A stretch of DNA of 64,000 nucleotides. Origin: Stenotrophomonas sp. VV52 (GTDB lineage: Bacteria > Pseudomonadota > Gammaproteobacteria > Xanthomonadales > Xanthomonadaceae). Where the stretch lies: NCBI RefSeq assembly GCF_002893095.1, contig NZ_PKQQ01000013.1:1-64000 (forward strand), read 5' to 3'. Numbering within the stretch: the first letter of the stretch is position 1; each line of letters starts with the position of its first letter. The position numbers and the translations under genes are program-made. Below, in pieces: positions 1 to 8,494 of the stretch. The notes under the pieces were generated by a model. It was not told the DNA's origin. It saw only the letters and a program-made list of their open reading frames with translations, and did no database searches.

Positions 1-205
1 TTTTCGTTTCCGTCAACACCTTCTTTCGAAGAAGTTGGCGTCCTGTTCCTTCGCGGTTGCCGCCTTGCGGTGGCCCCTGCGTCGGGGGAGGGAAAGTATG
101 TCCCGAACCGGGTCGTTTGTGAAGGGGGTCCGTGACTTTTTTTCACGGAACTGTGCATTCATTCATGCCAGTCCCGCGCCCGGAGGCGCGGAACCCTTGT
201 GGCGC
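1..205. other. Left-edge non-coding stretch
   Basis: No gene is visible. Reading the minus strand downstream of tyrS there are two hairpins: 174-191 (7-bp stem CCGCGCC/GGCGCGG) and 130-148 (CCGTGA/TCACGG around a T-rich loop), neither followed by a clean U tract. At the edge the minus strand reads TTGACG (positions 16-11), a good -35 box whose -10 would lie outside the window. In Xanthomonadaceae tyrS is, from memory, often followed by an rRNA operon, so this could be an rrn promoter region. That is inference. Confidence 0.3.
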
Positions 206-1423
206 TTAGGCGGCCACCAGCAACACGCGGGCGAAGTTGCGCTTGCCGACCTGCAGCAGCCCTTCGAAGCCAGGCACGAACAGCTGCTGGGCGTCGGCTA
301 CTACTACGCCATCCACTTTCACCGCGCCTTCCTTGAGCTTGCGCGACGCCTCGGAATTGCTCGGGGTGACGCCGGCAGCGGTGAGCAACGCACCAATACG
401 CAGGCCCTCGGCCGGAATCGCCACTTCCTGCAGCGGCAGCAGGGTCACGTCGCCCTGCCCGGTCACGGCGGCGTTCCAGCCGGCAATGGCCAGTTCGGCG
501 GCGTCGGCGTCATGGAAGCGGGTCGTCAGTTCACGGGCCAGGCGCAGCTTGACCTCGCGCGGGTTGAGGCTGCCGGCGGCGACCTGCTCACGCAGGCTGA
601 CGGCTTCGGCCTGGCTGATATCAAAGGACAGCAGCTCGATCCAGCGCCACATCAGGTCGTCGCCGATCTTCATGGTCTTGGTGACCATGTCGATGGCCGG
701 CTCGCTGATGCCGATGTAGTTGTTGAGCGACTTGGACATCTTGGCCACGCCGTCCAGGCCTTCCAGCAGCGGCATGGTCAGCACGATCTGCGGCCTCTGG
801 CCGTAGTGCTCCTGCAGGCCACGGCCCATCAGCAGGTTGAACTTCTGGTCGGTGCCGCCCAGTTCGACGTCCGCCTCCAGTGCCACCGAGTCGTAGCCCT
901 GGACCAGCGGGTACAGGAACTCATGCAGGGCAATGGACTGCTGGGCGGCGTAACGCTTGGCGAAATCGTCGCGCTCGAGCATGCGCGCCACGGTGTGCTG
1001 GCCGGCCAGGCGGATCATGTCGGCCGCGCCCATCTTGCCGAACCACTCGGAGTTGAAGCGCACTTCGGTCTTTTCGCGGTCCAGCACCTTGAACACCTGC
1101 TCTTCATAGGTGCGCGCGTTGGCCAGCACGTCGTCCTTGCTGAGCGGCTTGCGGGTGGCGTTCTTGCCGGAGGGGTCACCGATCATCCCGGTGAAGTCGC
1201 CGATCAGGAAGATCACCTGGTGGCCGAGGTCCTGGAACTGGCGCAGCTTGTTGAGCAGCACGGTGTGGCCCAGGTGCAGGTCCGGGGCGGTGGGGTCGAA
1301 ACCGGCCTTGACCCGCAGCGGGCGGCCGCTTTCCAGCCGCTGGCGCAGCTCCTCGATCTTGAGGACTTCGTCGGCGCCACGGCCGATCTGGGCAAGGGCT
1401 TGTTCAATCGAGGACACGTGCAA
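206..1423 (-). CDS. tyrS: Tyrosyl-tRNA synthetase
   Basis: Cytosolic class I aminoacyl-tRNA synthetase that charges tRNA-Tyr with tyrosine. The 405-residue protein has the normal length for the bacterial family. The ATP-binding HLGH signature is at residues 50-53 and the KMSKS loop at 228-232. The tyrosine-pocket region around GGTDQKFN (about 189-196) is intact, and the C-terminal 65 residues form an S4-type RNA-binding domain. The start is MHVSSIEQ; it is transcribed divergently from the M23 peptidase gene, with a 160-bp gap between them. Nothing unusual is seen. Confidence 0.97.
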   Translation of the reverse strand: MHVSSIEQALAQIGRGADEVLKIEELRQRLESGRPLRVKAGFDPTAPDLHLGHTVLLNKLRQFQDLGHQVIFLIGDFTGMIGDPSGKNATRKPLSKDDVLANARTYEEQVFKVLDREKTEVRFNSEWFGKMGAADMIRLAGQHTVARMLERDDFAKRYAAQQSIALHEFLYPLVQGYDSVALEADVELGGTDQKFNLLMGRGLQEHYGQRPQIVLTMPLLEGLDGVAKMSKSLNNYIGISEPAIDMVTKTMKIGDDLMWRWIELLSFDISQAEAVSLREQVAAGSLNPREVKLRLARELTTRFHDADAAELAIAGWNAAVTGQGDVTLLPLQEVAIPAEGLRIGALLTAAGVTPSNSEASRKLKEGAVKVDGVVVADAQQLFVPGFEGLLQVGKRNFARVLLVAA

Positions 1424-1507
1424 CTCCCGGCGATGCCTTATTTACATGAATGACGTTAAGTACAAGTTAACCGCAAGCGCTTCACAAAAGCCAATAGGCA
1501 CAAGGGT

Positions 1508-1536
1508 TTGACGCGGTATTTATACCTGTCTATGTT
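1508..1536 (+). promoter_or_regulatory. Sigma-70-like promoter of the M23 peptidase gene
   Basis: TTGACG (1508-1513) and TATGTT (1531-1536) are separated by exactly 17 bp, about 48 bp before the ATG at 1584. A small inverted repeat, GGTAT-TT-ATACC (1515-1526), lies in the spacer and could bind a regulator. The promoter is predicted from the boxes only. Confidence 0.5.
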
Positions 1537-1583
1537 ACCGACGTTTGGGCCCGTGATCCGGGTCAGCCAGGAACTTATCGACG

Positions 1584-3047
1584 ATGCTGAATACCGATCA
1601 AGGCCGAGCGCGCAAGCAGCGCTTCAAGGAACGCCTTCACGTTCTCCACGACACCGCCCTGCATCGGAAGCTTCGCCAGCACCTTCCCGCGGCCTTCAAC
1701 GAGCGTTGGACCCGTCGCCACTGGATGCATGCCAGCCTGTTCGCTACCATCGGCGCGCTGGTGGCCACGATCGTGCCGGGCTTCTCGCACACCATCGACG
1801 CCCCCTACTCCCTCAGCCATTCCACGCTCGCCCTGCCGTTGCCGCCGCTGTCCCAGGAGCGCATGAAGCAGGTGCCCGGCGACAGCTGGCAGGTCCTCCG
1901 CGTGCAGCGCGGGCAGACCCTGAGCGACCTGTTCGACGAGGCCGGCATTCCGGCCACGGTGATGCACCAGGTGCTGGACCATCCGGGCGTGCGCGATTCG
2001 CTGGTGAAGCTGCGCCCCGGTACCGAGATCGGCTTCGACCTGCCGCTGTCCGGCGAGCTGCGCACCATCCGCTATGACCGCGACGGCGACAACCGCGTGG
2101 AGCTGAGCCTCAAGGACGGCAAGATCACCGAGAAGGTCAGCAAGCGCGAGAGCTCCACCCGCCGGGTGGTGACCAGCGGCGAGATCACCAGTTCGCTGTA
2201 TGCGGCCGCGCGCAAGGCCGGGCTGTCGCCGTCGGCGATCGCGACCATGACCGACGAGATCTTCAAGTACGACATCGACTTCTCCAAGGACCTGCAGCCC
2301 GGCGACCGCTTCAGCGTGGTCATGGACGAAACCTGGCGCGAAGGCGAAAAGGTGGACACCAGCAAGATCCTGGCGGCGACCTTCACCTCCGGCGGCAAGA
2401 CCTACAGCGGCTTCCGTTTCGACCGCAACGGCAAGAGCGAGTACTTCGACGTCAGCGGCCGCCCGCTGAAGAAGAGCTTCATCCGCATGCCGATCCCGTT
2501 CGCGCGCCTGAGCTCCACCTTCGGCGCGCGCAAGCACCCGGTGCTGGGCAAGATGCGCATGCACAAGGGCGTGGACTACGCCGCGCGCACCGGTACCCCG
2601 ATCATGGCCGCCGGCGATGCCCGCGTGCAGTTCGCCGGCGTGCAGCGCGGGTACGGCAACGTGGTGATCCTGGACCACGGACGGGGCCACACCACCCTGT
2701 ACGGGCACATGTCGCGCTTCGGCAAGATCAAGACCGGCCAGCGCGTGGCGCAGGGCACGGTGATCGGCTACGTCGGCTCGACCGGCCTGGCCACCGGCCC
2801 GCACCTGCACTACGAATTCCGCGTCAACGGCGTGCACCGCAACCCGCTGTCGGTGACGATGCCGCCGCCGGAGCCGCTGCAGGGCAGCGAGCTGGTCGCC
2901 TTCCGCGCGCAGACCGCGCCGGCGCTGGCGCGCATCCAGGGCATGGAGAAGCTGATCTATGCCGACGCCAGCCCGGCGCCGAAGACCGACAAGGCTGCCA
3001 CGACGACGGCCAGCACCGCCAAGCCGGCCAAGGGCAGCCGCGGCTGA
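1584..3047 (+). CDS. M23-family murein endopeptidase, membrane anchored (MepM/OapA-like)
   Basis: Predicted zinc peptidoglycan DD-endopeptidase acting in the periplasm. The 487 residues start with a cytoplasmic basic region, a membrane segment at about residues 45-65, an OapA/LysM-like module (about 100-150, around LRVQRGQTLSDLF) and a C-terminal LytM domain. Zinc ligands are visible as HKGVD (H327, D331) and HLH (407-409), with the GHMS motif between them. The tail is Ala/Lys/Thr rich. It belongs to the same class as E. coli MepM (YebA). anmK follows about 100 bp downstream on the same strand, and in related bacteria this pair commonly sits beside tyrS, which fits a role in wall expansion and recycling. 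Confidence 0.92.
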   Translation: MLNTDQGRARKQRFKERLHVLHDTALHRKLRQHLPAAFNERWTRRHWMHASLFATIGALVATIVPGFSHTIDAPYSLSHSTLALPLPPLSQERMKQVPGDSWQVLRVQRGQTLSDLFDEAGIPATVMHQVLDHPGVRDSLVKLRPGTEIGFDLPLSGELRTIRYDRDGDNRVELSLKDGKITEKVSKRESSTRRVVTSGEITSSLYAAARKAGLSPSAIATMTDEIFKYDIDFSKDLQPGDRFSVVMDETWREGEKVDTSKILAATFTSGGKTYSGFRFDRNGKSEYFDVSGRPLKKSFIRMPIPFARLSSTFGARKHPVLGKMRMHKGVDYAARTGTPIMAAGDARVQFAGVQRGYGNVVILDHGRGHTTLYGHMSRFGKIKTGQRVAQGTVIGYVGSTGLATGPHLHYEFRVNGVHRNPLSVTMPPPEPLQGSELVAFRAQTAPALARIQGMEKLIYADASPAPKTDKAATTTASTAKPAKGSRG

Positions 3048-3143
3048 TCGCCGCGCGGTGCAGCGCGCGCAGCTGATGCGCGCGCATTGACGGCGGCAAC
3101 AGGTTGCGCGGAAGCTGCACGCACCCTGTTGAACCGCCTGGCC

Positions 3144-4268
3144 ATGACCGCACCTGATCTCTCTACCCCGCTCTACCTGGGCCTGATGTCCGGCACCAGC
3201 GCCGATGGCATCGATGCCGCGCTGGTGCAGTTCCCCGACCACGGTGGCTGCCGCTTCGTGCAGGGCCTGACCCATGCATGGGACCCGGCCCTCCGCGCCG
3301 AACTGGTGGCGCTGGGCGAAGGCGGCGAGCTGGGCTCGCTGGATACGCTGGGCCGGATCGATGCGCAGATCGGAATCGCGTTCGCGGCCGCTGCCAACCG
3401 CCTGCTGGAACAGGCCGCGCTGGATCCGACCCGGGTCGCGGCGATCGGTTCGCATGGGCAGACCGTGCGGCACCGCCCGCTGGCCGATCCGGCTTTCACC
3501 TGCCAGCTGGGCGATGCGAACCGGATTGCCGAGCTGACCGGGATTACCACGGCGGCCGACTTCCGCCGCCGCGACGTGGCCGCCGGCGGGCATGGCGCGC
3601 CGCTGATGCCGGCCTTCCACCTGGCCATGCTGGGCACCGCCGATGAAGACCGCGCGGTGTTGAACCTGGGCGGGATCGCCAATCTCACTTTGATTCCGCG
3701 CGAAGGAACCCCTCGCGGGTTCGATACCGGGCCGGCGAATGCGCTGATGGATGCGTGGTGCGAGCGGCATCGTGGGGTGCCGTTCGATGCGGACGGCGCG
3801 TTCGCGGCCAGCGGGCGGGTCGATGAGGAGGTGCTGGCGCAGTGGCGTTCCGAGCCGTGGTTCGCGCTGCCGCCGCCGAAGAGTACCGGGCGGGAGCAGT
3901 TCCATCTGGCGTGGGCCGAGGCGGCGCTGGAGGGGCGTGGGCTGGCGCCGGCGGATGTCCAGGCGACCTTGCTGGAATTGACGGCGGCTACCGTGGCCGA
4001 TGCATTGCTGGCGCACCTGCCGGAGGCGAAACGGGTGCTGGTGTGTGGTGGCGGGGTGCGGAATCCCCAGTTGCTGCGGCGGCTCAGCGCGCGGTTGCCG
4101 GGGGTGGTGGTGGAGTCCAGTGCGGTGCACGGGCTGGACCCGGATTACCTGGAGGCGATGGGCTTCGCGTGGTTGGCGCACCGGACCCTACAGGGGCTGC
4201 CGGGGAATCTGCCGAGCGTTACCGGGGCGCGGGGGCCGCGGATCCTGGGGGCGATTCACCTGGCGTGA
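3144..4268 (+). CDS. anmK: Anhydro-N-acetylmuramic acid kinase
   Basis: Phosphorylates and opens 1,6-anhydro-MurNAc to MurNAc-6-phosphate during cytosolic peptidoglycan recycling. The 374-residue protein has the AnmK/ASKHA signatures [15 protein letters not shown] near the N terminus, GSHGQTVRH in the middle, NLGGIANLT, and VCGGGVRNP near the C terminus. The start was placed at the ATG at 3144 (MTAPDLST) because it gives the family length; an upstream in-frame ATG at 3087 would add 19 residues with no family resemblance. ampG, the muropeptide importer, is close by on the opposite strand, so two steps of the same pathway are neighbours. Confidence 0.95.
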   Translation: MTAPDLSTPLYLGLMSGTSADGIDAALVQFPDHGGCRFVQGLTHAWDPALRAELVALGEGGELGSLDTLGRIDAQIGIAFAAAANRLLEQAALDPTRVAAIGSHGQTVRHRPLADPAFTCQLGDANRIAELTGITTAADFRRRDVAAGGHGAPLMPAFHLAMLGTADEDRAVLNLGGIANLTLIPREGTPRGFDTGPANALMDAWCERHRGVPFDADGAFAASGRVDEEVLAQWRSEPWFALPPPKSTGREQFHLAWAEAALEGRGLAPADVQATLLELTAATVADALLAHLPEAKRVLVCGGGVRNPQLLRRLSARLPGVVVESSAVHGLDPDYLEAMGFAWLAHRTLQGLPGNLPSVTGARGPRILGAIHLA

Positions 4269-4269
4269 G

Positions 4270-4497
4270 TCAGAACGCCTTTACGTCTGGGAGCGCCTGC
4301 AGGGCCGCGATGGCGTCGGCCAGGGCGTTCACTTCGGGGTCGTGGAAGCCGCTGCGGACTTCCAGTTCGCTGGCGAACAGGCCCTGCTCGAGCAGGACCA
4401 CGCAGGTGTGTTCGCGGGTCCAGCCACGCGCGACCGCGACCCGCCGGATGCGCTCGTTGAGCAGCGGGTCGAGATCCCGCAGCACTAGATCAGCCAT
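4270..4497 (-). CDS. Small ribbon-helix-helix protein, FitA-antitoxin-like
   Basis: A 75-residue protein beginning MADLVLRDLDPLLNERIRRVA, which reads like a FitA/VapB-type ribbon-helix-helix DNA-binding domain: a short beta strand, then two helices. In known systems such proteins pair with a VapC/FitB PIN ribonuclease encoded immediately downstream. Here the gene ends two bases from the anmK stop on the opposite strand and no PIN-domain gene follows, so it is either an orphan antitoxin or a regulator. The ATG at 4497 is preferred because the domain starts there; an ATG 26 codons upstream adds an unrelated extension. Confidence 0.7.
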   Translation of the reverse strand: MADLVLRDLDPLLNERIRRVAVARGWTREHTCVVLLEQGLFASELEVRSGFHDPEVNALADAIAALQALPDVKAF

Positions 4498-4597
4498 GTG
4501 TTTCCCCCTGTTGGCAACGCACCGCCCCCACGGCACAACGGGGTCGATCATGGCCCACCCGGCGGCGGCGGGCAACTGCGTGCCGGACGAAGCCGGC

Positions 4598-5893
4598 TCA
4601 GGGGTTGCTGCGGTCGCGGATGCGCGGCCACAGCCAGACCAGCAGCAGCAGCGTCGGCAGCACCGTGGCCGAGCTGAGGATGAAGAAGGTGCTGTAGGAG
4701 GTAGCTTCGACGATGTAGCCGGAGGCGCCGCCCATGAACTTGCCGGGCAGGTTGGCCAGCGAGACCAGCAGGGCGTACTGGGTGGCGGTGAAGTTGCGGT
4801 CGGTCAGCGAGGACATGAAGGCCACCAGCACCGTGCCGGCAAAGCCCTGGAACAGGTTGTCCGCGCTCAGTGCGGCGTAGAACGCCCACAGCTGCCCGGG
4901 GTTGTGCGCCATCAGCAGGAACGCCAGGTTCGACAGCGCCACGCCGAGCGCGGCCACCAGCAACATGCGGCGGAAGCCGAAGGCCGCGACCGCGATGCCA
5001 CCGACAAACGCGCCGCCGATGCCCATCCAGACCCCGAACAGCTTGGACACCGTGGCGATGTCGGCCTTGGTGAAGCCGGAGTCCAGGTAGAACGGGCCGG
5101 CCATCACGCCGATCACCTGGTCGGGGAACTTGTACAGGCCGACGAAGGCGAGCAGTACCAGCGCCAGCACCACGCCGTTGGTGGTGAAGAAGCTGGCGAT
5201 GGGTTGCCAGAAGGCGCCGAAGAAATCGATGCGGCGCTGCATCCGCACTTCCGGCTGGGCCGGCTCGCGGCAGAACAGGGTGGTGGCGATCGGCAGCACC
5301 ATCAGCGAGGCCATGGCCAGGTAGGCCACGATCCAGCCTTCGAACTGGGCCAGGTACAGCGCGCCGGCGCCGGCCAGGATCAGGCCGATGCGGTAGCCCA
5401 GCGTGTAGGTAGCGGCGAGCGCGGCCTGGGCGCTTTCCGGTGCGATTTCGATGCGGTAGGCATCCACCACCGAATCCTGGGTGGCGCCGGCGAACGAGGC
5501 CGCGAGCACCCACAGCACCAGAGGGGTCACGCCCAGTTCGGGACGCACGAACGCCAGGGCGAACAGGCCGCCGATGACGCCGACCTGCGAGGCCAGCAGC
5601 CAGGAGCGTCGGCGGCCGAGGAAGCCGATCAGCGGGAACGCGTAGCGGTCGATCAGCGGCGCCCAGACGAACTTCAGCAGGTAGAAGAAGCTGGCCAGGC
5701 TGATCAGGCCGATGCTGCCCAGGTCCAGCCCGACGTCGCGCAGGCGGGTGGACAGGGTCTGCGAGGCGATCAGCAGGAACGGCAGGCCGCTGCCGAAGCC
5801 CAGGAACGCCATGGTCAGCGCCGAGGGCGTGCCGAACGCGCGCTTGATGCCGGCCCAGCCCTTGTAGGACACCGGCGCCGCCGCTTCACTCAT
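4598..5893 (-). CDS. ampG: AmpG-like muropeptide permease (MFS)
   Basis: Inner-membrane major facilitator of 431 residues that should import anhydro-muropeptides for recycling. The sequence is mostly hydrophobic with about 12 membrane segments. AmpG-family features include SGLPFLLIASQTLSTRL in the first helix, FVWAPLIDRY after helix 2, LGRRRSW, and GATQDSVVDAYRIE (conserved acidic residues in helix 5). Its start overlaps the end of the upstream exonuclease gene by 4 bp, so they probably share a transcript. The nearby anmK supports the substrate. In related bacteria AmpG also feeds the AmpR beta-lactamase induction signal; no such genes are in the window. Confidence 0.88.
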   Translation of the reverse strand: MSEAAAPVSYKGWAGIKRAFGTPSALTMAFLGFGSGLPFLLIASQTLSTRLRDVGLDLGSIGLISLASFFYLLKFVWAPLIDRYAFPLIGFLGRRRSWLLASQVGVIGGLFALAFVRPELGVTPLVLWVLAASFAGATQDSVVDAYRIEIAPESAQAALAATYTLGYRIGLILAGAGALYLAQFEGWIVAYLAMASLMVLPIATTLFCREPAQPEVRMQRRIDFFGAFWQPIASFFTTNGVVLALVLLAFVGLYKFPDQVIGVMAGPFYLDSGFTKADIATVSKLFGVWMGIGGAFVGGIAVAAFGFRRMLLVAALGVALSNLAFLLMAHNPGQLWAFYAALSADNLFQGFAGTVLVAFMSSLTDRNFTATQYALLVSLANLPGKFMGGASGYIVEATSYSTFFILSSATVLPTLLLLVWLWPRIRDRSNP

Positions 5894-6690
5894 GGGGCGT
5901 AGTCCACCGTGAACGGGGCATGGTCGGAGAAGCGCTCATCGCGGTAGATCGAGCAGCCGCGCAGGCGCTCGCGCAGGCCGGGGCTGACGAACTGGTAGTC
6001 GATGCGCCAGCCCACGTTGTTGGCCCGGGCCGCGCCACGGTTGCTCCACCAGGTGTAGTCCTCGCCGGTGGGATGCAGCAGGCGGTAGGCGTCGGTCCAG
6101 CCCTGGCCGGCGCCGACATCCAGCGCCTGGCCGGCGTCCACGCACTGGCCGTTGAGCCAGTCGCGCTCGGGCGGCAGGCAGCCGGAGTTCTTCTGGTTGG
6201 ACTTCCAGTTCTTGATGTCCAGCGCCGAACGCACGATGTTCCAGTCCCCGCAGAGCACGTAGTCGCGGCCGCTGGCCAGCCATTCGGCCAGGATCGGGCG
6301 CAGCCATTCCATCACTTCGTACTTGAAGCCCTGGCGCAGGTCGCCCGAGCTGCCCGACGGGATATAGAAGGAGACCACGCTGAGGTTGCCGTAGCGGGCC
6401 TCGATGTAGCGGCCTTCGTCGTCGAACGGGGCCCAGCCCAGCGAGGTGATGACCTGGTCGGGCTCACGCTTGCTGTAGATGGCCACGCCGCTGTAGCCCT
6501 TCTTGGTGATTGCGTCACGGTAGAAGCAGTGGTGGCCGTCCGGCCGGAACATCGGGTCGGTCAGCTGGTCTTCCTGCGCCTTGGTCTCCTGGATGCACAG
6601 CACGTCGGCGTCCTGGGCACGGAACCACTCGAGAAAGCCCTTGGTGGCGGCGGAACGGATGCCATTGGCGTTGAAACTGATGATGCGCAT
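5890..6690 (-). CDS. xthA: Exodeoxyribonuclease III / AP endonuclease
   Basis: Base-excision-repair nuclease of the exonuclease III family, 266 residues, normal length. The start MRIISFNANGIRSA is typical, and the metal and catalytic motifs are all present: QETKA (about residue 36), EGRYIEARY, CGDWNIVRS and SDHAPFTVDY at the C terminus. It acts on abasic sites and 3' ends. It overlaps ampG by 4 bp. Xanthomonadaceae carry more than one paralogue, so the symbol xthA is by family only. Confidence 0.92.
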   Translation of the reverse strand: MRIISFNANGIRSAATKGFLEWFRAQDADVLCIQETKAQEDQLTDPMFRPDGHHCFYRDAITKKGYSGVAIYSKREPDQVITSLGWAPFDDEGRYIEARYGNLSVVSFYIPSGSSGDLRQGFKYEVMEWLRPILAEWLASGRDYVLCGDWNIVRSALDIKNWKSNQKNSGCLPPERDWLNGQCVDAGQALDVGAGQGWTDAYRLLHPTGEDYTWWSNRGAARANNVGWRIDYQFVSPGLRERLRGCSIYRDERFSDHAPFTVDYAP

Positions 6691-6855
6691 GCTGACCCGG
6701 ATACAAGAGCGGTAACCGACAAAGCATACCGGGTTGCCCGGTCCATCGGCTGGCCGGATCCGGCCATCGCAGCGGCCTGCGGCAGGGGGTCACGAGCCTG
6801 AATTGGCAGGGATGCATTAGCATCTGCGCTCCAAGAGAATTGAATAGAGCTTCAG

Positions 6856-7515
6856 ATGAGCGACCACCGTTACCGTTTCCTGCAGCTGGCGCTGACCGCC
6901 GATGCGCTGCGTTTTGGCCAGTTCACCCTCAAGTCGGGCCGCCTGAGCCCGTACTTCTTCAATGCCGGCCGTTTCGATTCCGGCGCCAAGATGGCCCAGC
7001 TGGCCGCCTGCTACGCCGATGCGGTGGAAGCCACCGGCCTGAAGTTCGACGTCGTGTTCGGCCCGGCCTACAAGGGCATTCCGCTGGCCACCGCCACCGC
7101 CTGCGAGTTCGCCCAGCGCGGCCGCGACCTGCCGCTGAGCTTCAACCGCAAGGAAGCCAAGGCGCATGGCGAGGGCGGCAACCTGATCGGCGCGGACATA
7201 AACGGCAAGCGCGTGCTGATCGTGGACGACGTGATCACCGCCGGCACCGCCATCCGTGAGGCGCTGACCATCATCAAGCAGGCCGGTGGCACCCCGGCCG
7301 GCATCGTGGTGGCGCTGGACCGCCAGGAGATCGCCTCGGAAGACGACCGCCGTTCGGCCGCCCAGGCCGTGGCCGAAGAAGCCGGCATTCCGGTGGTGGC
7401 CGTGGCCACGCTGGGCGACCTGCTTGATTTTGCCTCCGGAAATCCGGAACTTGTCGGGTACCGGCAGCCGCTGGAGGACTATCGGTCCCGCTACGGCAGC
7501 CGTCCTACGCGTTGA
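6856..7515 (+). CDS. pyrE: Orotate phosphoribosyltransferase
   Basis: Makes orotidine-5'-phosphate from orotate and PRPP in pyrimidine biosynthesis; cytosolic dimer. The 219-residue protein has the PRPP loop VLIVDDVITAGTA at about residues 119-131, the start motif LTADALRFGQFTLKSGR, and the FGPAYKGIPLA segment of the family. It is divergent from xthA with a 165-bp gap, and precedes a secreted hypothetical protein by 15 bp, probably in one transcript. Confidence 0.96.
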   Translation: MSDHRYRFLQLALTADALRFGQFTLKSGRLSPYFFNAGRFDSGAKMAQLAACYADAVEATGLKFDVVFGPAYKGIPLATATACEFAQRGRDLPLSFNRKEAKAHGEGGNLIGADINGKRVLIVDDVITAGTAIREALTIIKQAGGTPAGIVVALDRQEIASEDDRRSAAQAVAEEAGIPVVAVATLGDLLDFASGNPELVGYRQPLEDYRSRYGSRPTR

Positions 7516-7530
7516 GAGCAGGGGGCTCCC

Positions 7531-8199
7531 ATGTCCAGGATTGCCACGTTCACCATGATCGGCCTGCTGCTGGCCGCGCCCGTGCTCGGCGCACAGGCGC
7601 AGGCCAAGCGCAGCAGCACCGATGCCAAGGCCAAGAAGCTGTACTGCTGGAACAAGGGCAGTGAGCGGATCTGCAGCGATGCCCTGCCGCAGGAGGCGGT
7701 GAACAGCGCGCGCGAGGAATTCAGCGTCAACAGCGGCCTGCGCAAGGGTGGCGTGGAGCGCACCCTGACCGAGGAAGAGCGTGCCGATGCCGCCGTGGCG
7801 GCGGCACAGGCGCAGCTGGACCAGGCGGCGGAAGACACCCGCAAGCGCACCGAGCAGGCGATGCTCTCCACCTACGAGGACGAAGCCGACCTGCGCCGCG
7901 TGTTCGTGGAGCGCACCGGGATCCTGGACAACAACGTGAACACCGCCAACTACAACGTGGCCAGCCTGCGCGACGCGCTGGTGACGTTGCTGGGCAGCGC
8001 GGGCGACCGCGAACTGGCCGGCCAGCCGGTGCTGCCCAAGCAGGCCGAGGACATCCGCCTGCGGCACGCCGAACTGGTGACCCAGAAGCGCATGCAGGCC
8101 TCGTACCTGGACCAGCGCAAGGCGCTGGATGCGGAGATCGAGGAGACCCTGCAGCGGTACCGGTTGTTGAAGGGTGTGGAGACCGACCCGCGCGGGTAA
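7531..8199 (+). CDS. Secreted hypothetical protein with a coiled-coil-rich C-terminal half
   Basis: Function unknown. The 222 residues begin with a signal peptide ending near AQA-QAKR (residue 25). After it comes a short cysteine pair (KLYCWNKGSERICSD), which resembles the N-terminal DUF4124-type modules of other envelope proteins. The remainder is strongly charged and helical with many Glu, Arg, Gln and Ala residues, suggesting a coiled coil. It follows pyrE by 15 bp and is followed by a hairpin terminator. A periplasmic location is inferred from the leader. Confidence 0.75.
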   Translation: MSRIATFTMIGLLLAAPVLGAQAQAKRSSTDAKAKKLYCWNKGSERICSDALPQEAVNSAREEFSVNSGLRKGGVERTLTEEERADAAVAAAQAQLDQAAEDTRKRTEQAMLSTYEDEADLRRVFVERTGILDNNVNTANYNVASLRDALVTLLGSAGDRELAGQPVLPKQAEDIRLRHAELVTQKRMQASYLDQRKALDAEIEETLQRYRLLKGVETDPRG

Positions 8200-8208
8200 G
8201 GGTTGAAG

Positions 8209-8237
8209 GAGCCGGGCAGAGCCCGGCTCTACTTTTT
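8209..8237 (+). terminator. GTAG-type hairpin and probable terminator before kdp
   Basis: GAGCCGGGC-AGA-GCCCGGCTC (8209-8229) is a perfect 9-bp stem with a 3-nt loop. TAC and then TTTTT follow. On the minus strand it begins GTAG, the head of the SMAG-like repeats seen elsewhere in the window, so the terminator seems built from such a repeat. The T run is shared with the putative KdpE site. Confidence 0.6.
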
Positions 8238-8251
8238 ACGGCCTTTTTACG
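8232..8251 (+). promoter_or_regulatory. Putative KdpE-binding direct repeat upstream of kdpF
   Basis: CTTTTTACG occurs twice, at 8232-8240 and 8243-8251, exactly 11 bp apart (one helical turn). The known E. coli KdpE target is a T-rich element with TTTATAC and TTTTTTTACA half-sites, so the sequence and spacing fit a response-regulator site. It is about 90 bp ahead of kdpF. A clear -10 was not found. Confidence 0.5.
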
Positions 8252-8338
8252 CTCATCCAAGACCTTGGGCGTGGAGCGTTTACGCGCCCGGGGACCACCA
8301 TGACGGCCTGACGTGGAGTGGTTCCACCTGGACGTCCT

Positions 8339-8482
8339 ATGAGCCTGACCCTGCCTGTTGTTGCTGCCGCCGCCGCGGCGAGCCCTACCCTGCCCGCCTG
8401 GCTTTCGCTGGTGTGCGGGGTGCTGGTGCTCGTCGTCGCCGCCTACCTGCTGTACGTCGTGCTTGCGCCCGAAAAGTTCTGA
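8339..8482 (+). CDS. kdpF: KdpF, small stabilising subunit of the potassium pump
   Basis: A 47-residue peptide with one membrane segment (LSLVCGVLVLVVAAYLLYVV) ending in the characteristic LAPEKF. In E. coli KdpF is 29 residues and stabilises the KdpABC complex. Here the N terminus has an extra Ala-rich stretch before the helix. The stop is 12 bp ahead of kdpA. Confidence 0.85.
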   Translation: MSLTLPVVAAAAAASPTLPAWLSLVCGVLVLVVAAYLLYVVLAPEKF

Positions 8483-8494
8483 CCGGAGCCGACC

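Noticed and set aside
1575..4181. Very long open frame on the minus strand opposite the M23 and anmK genes
   Set aside because: Its protein is a low-complexity Arg/His/Gln-rich shadow of GC-rich codons; the opposite strand has complete families.
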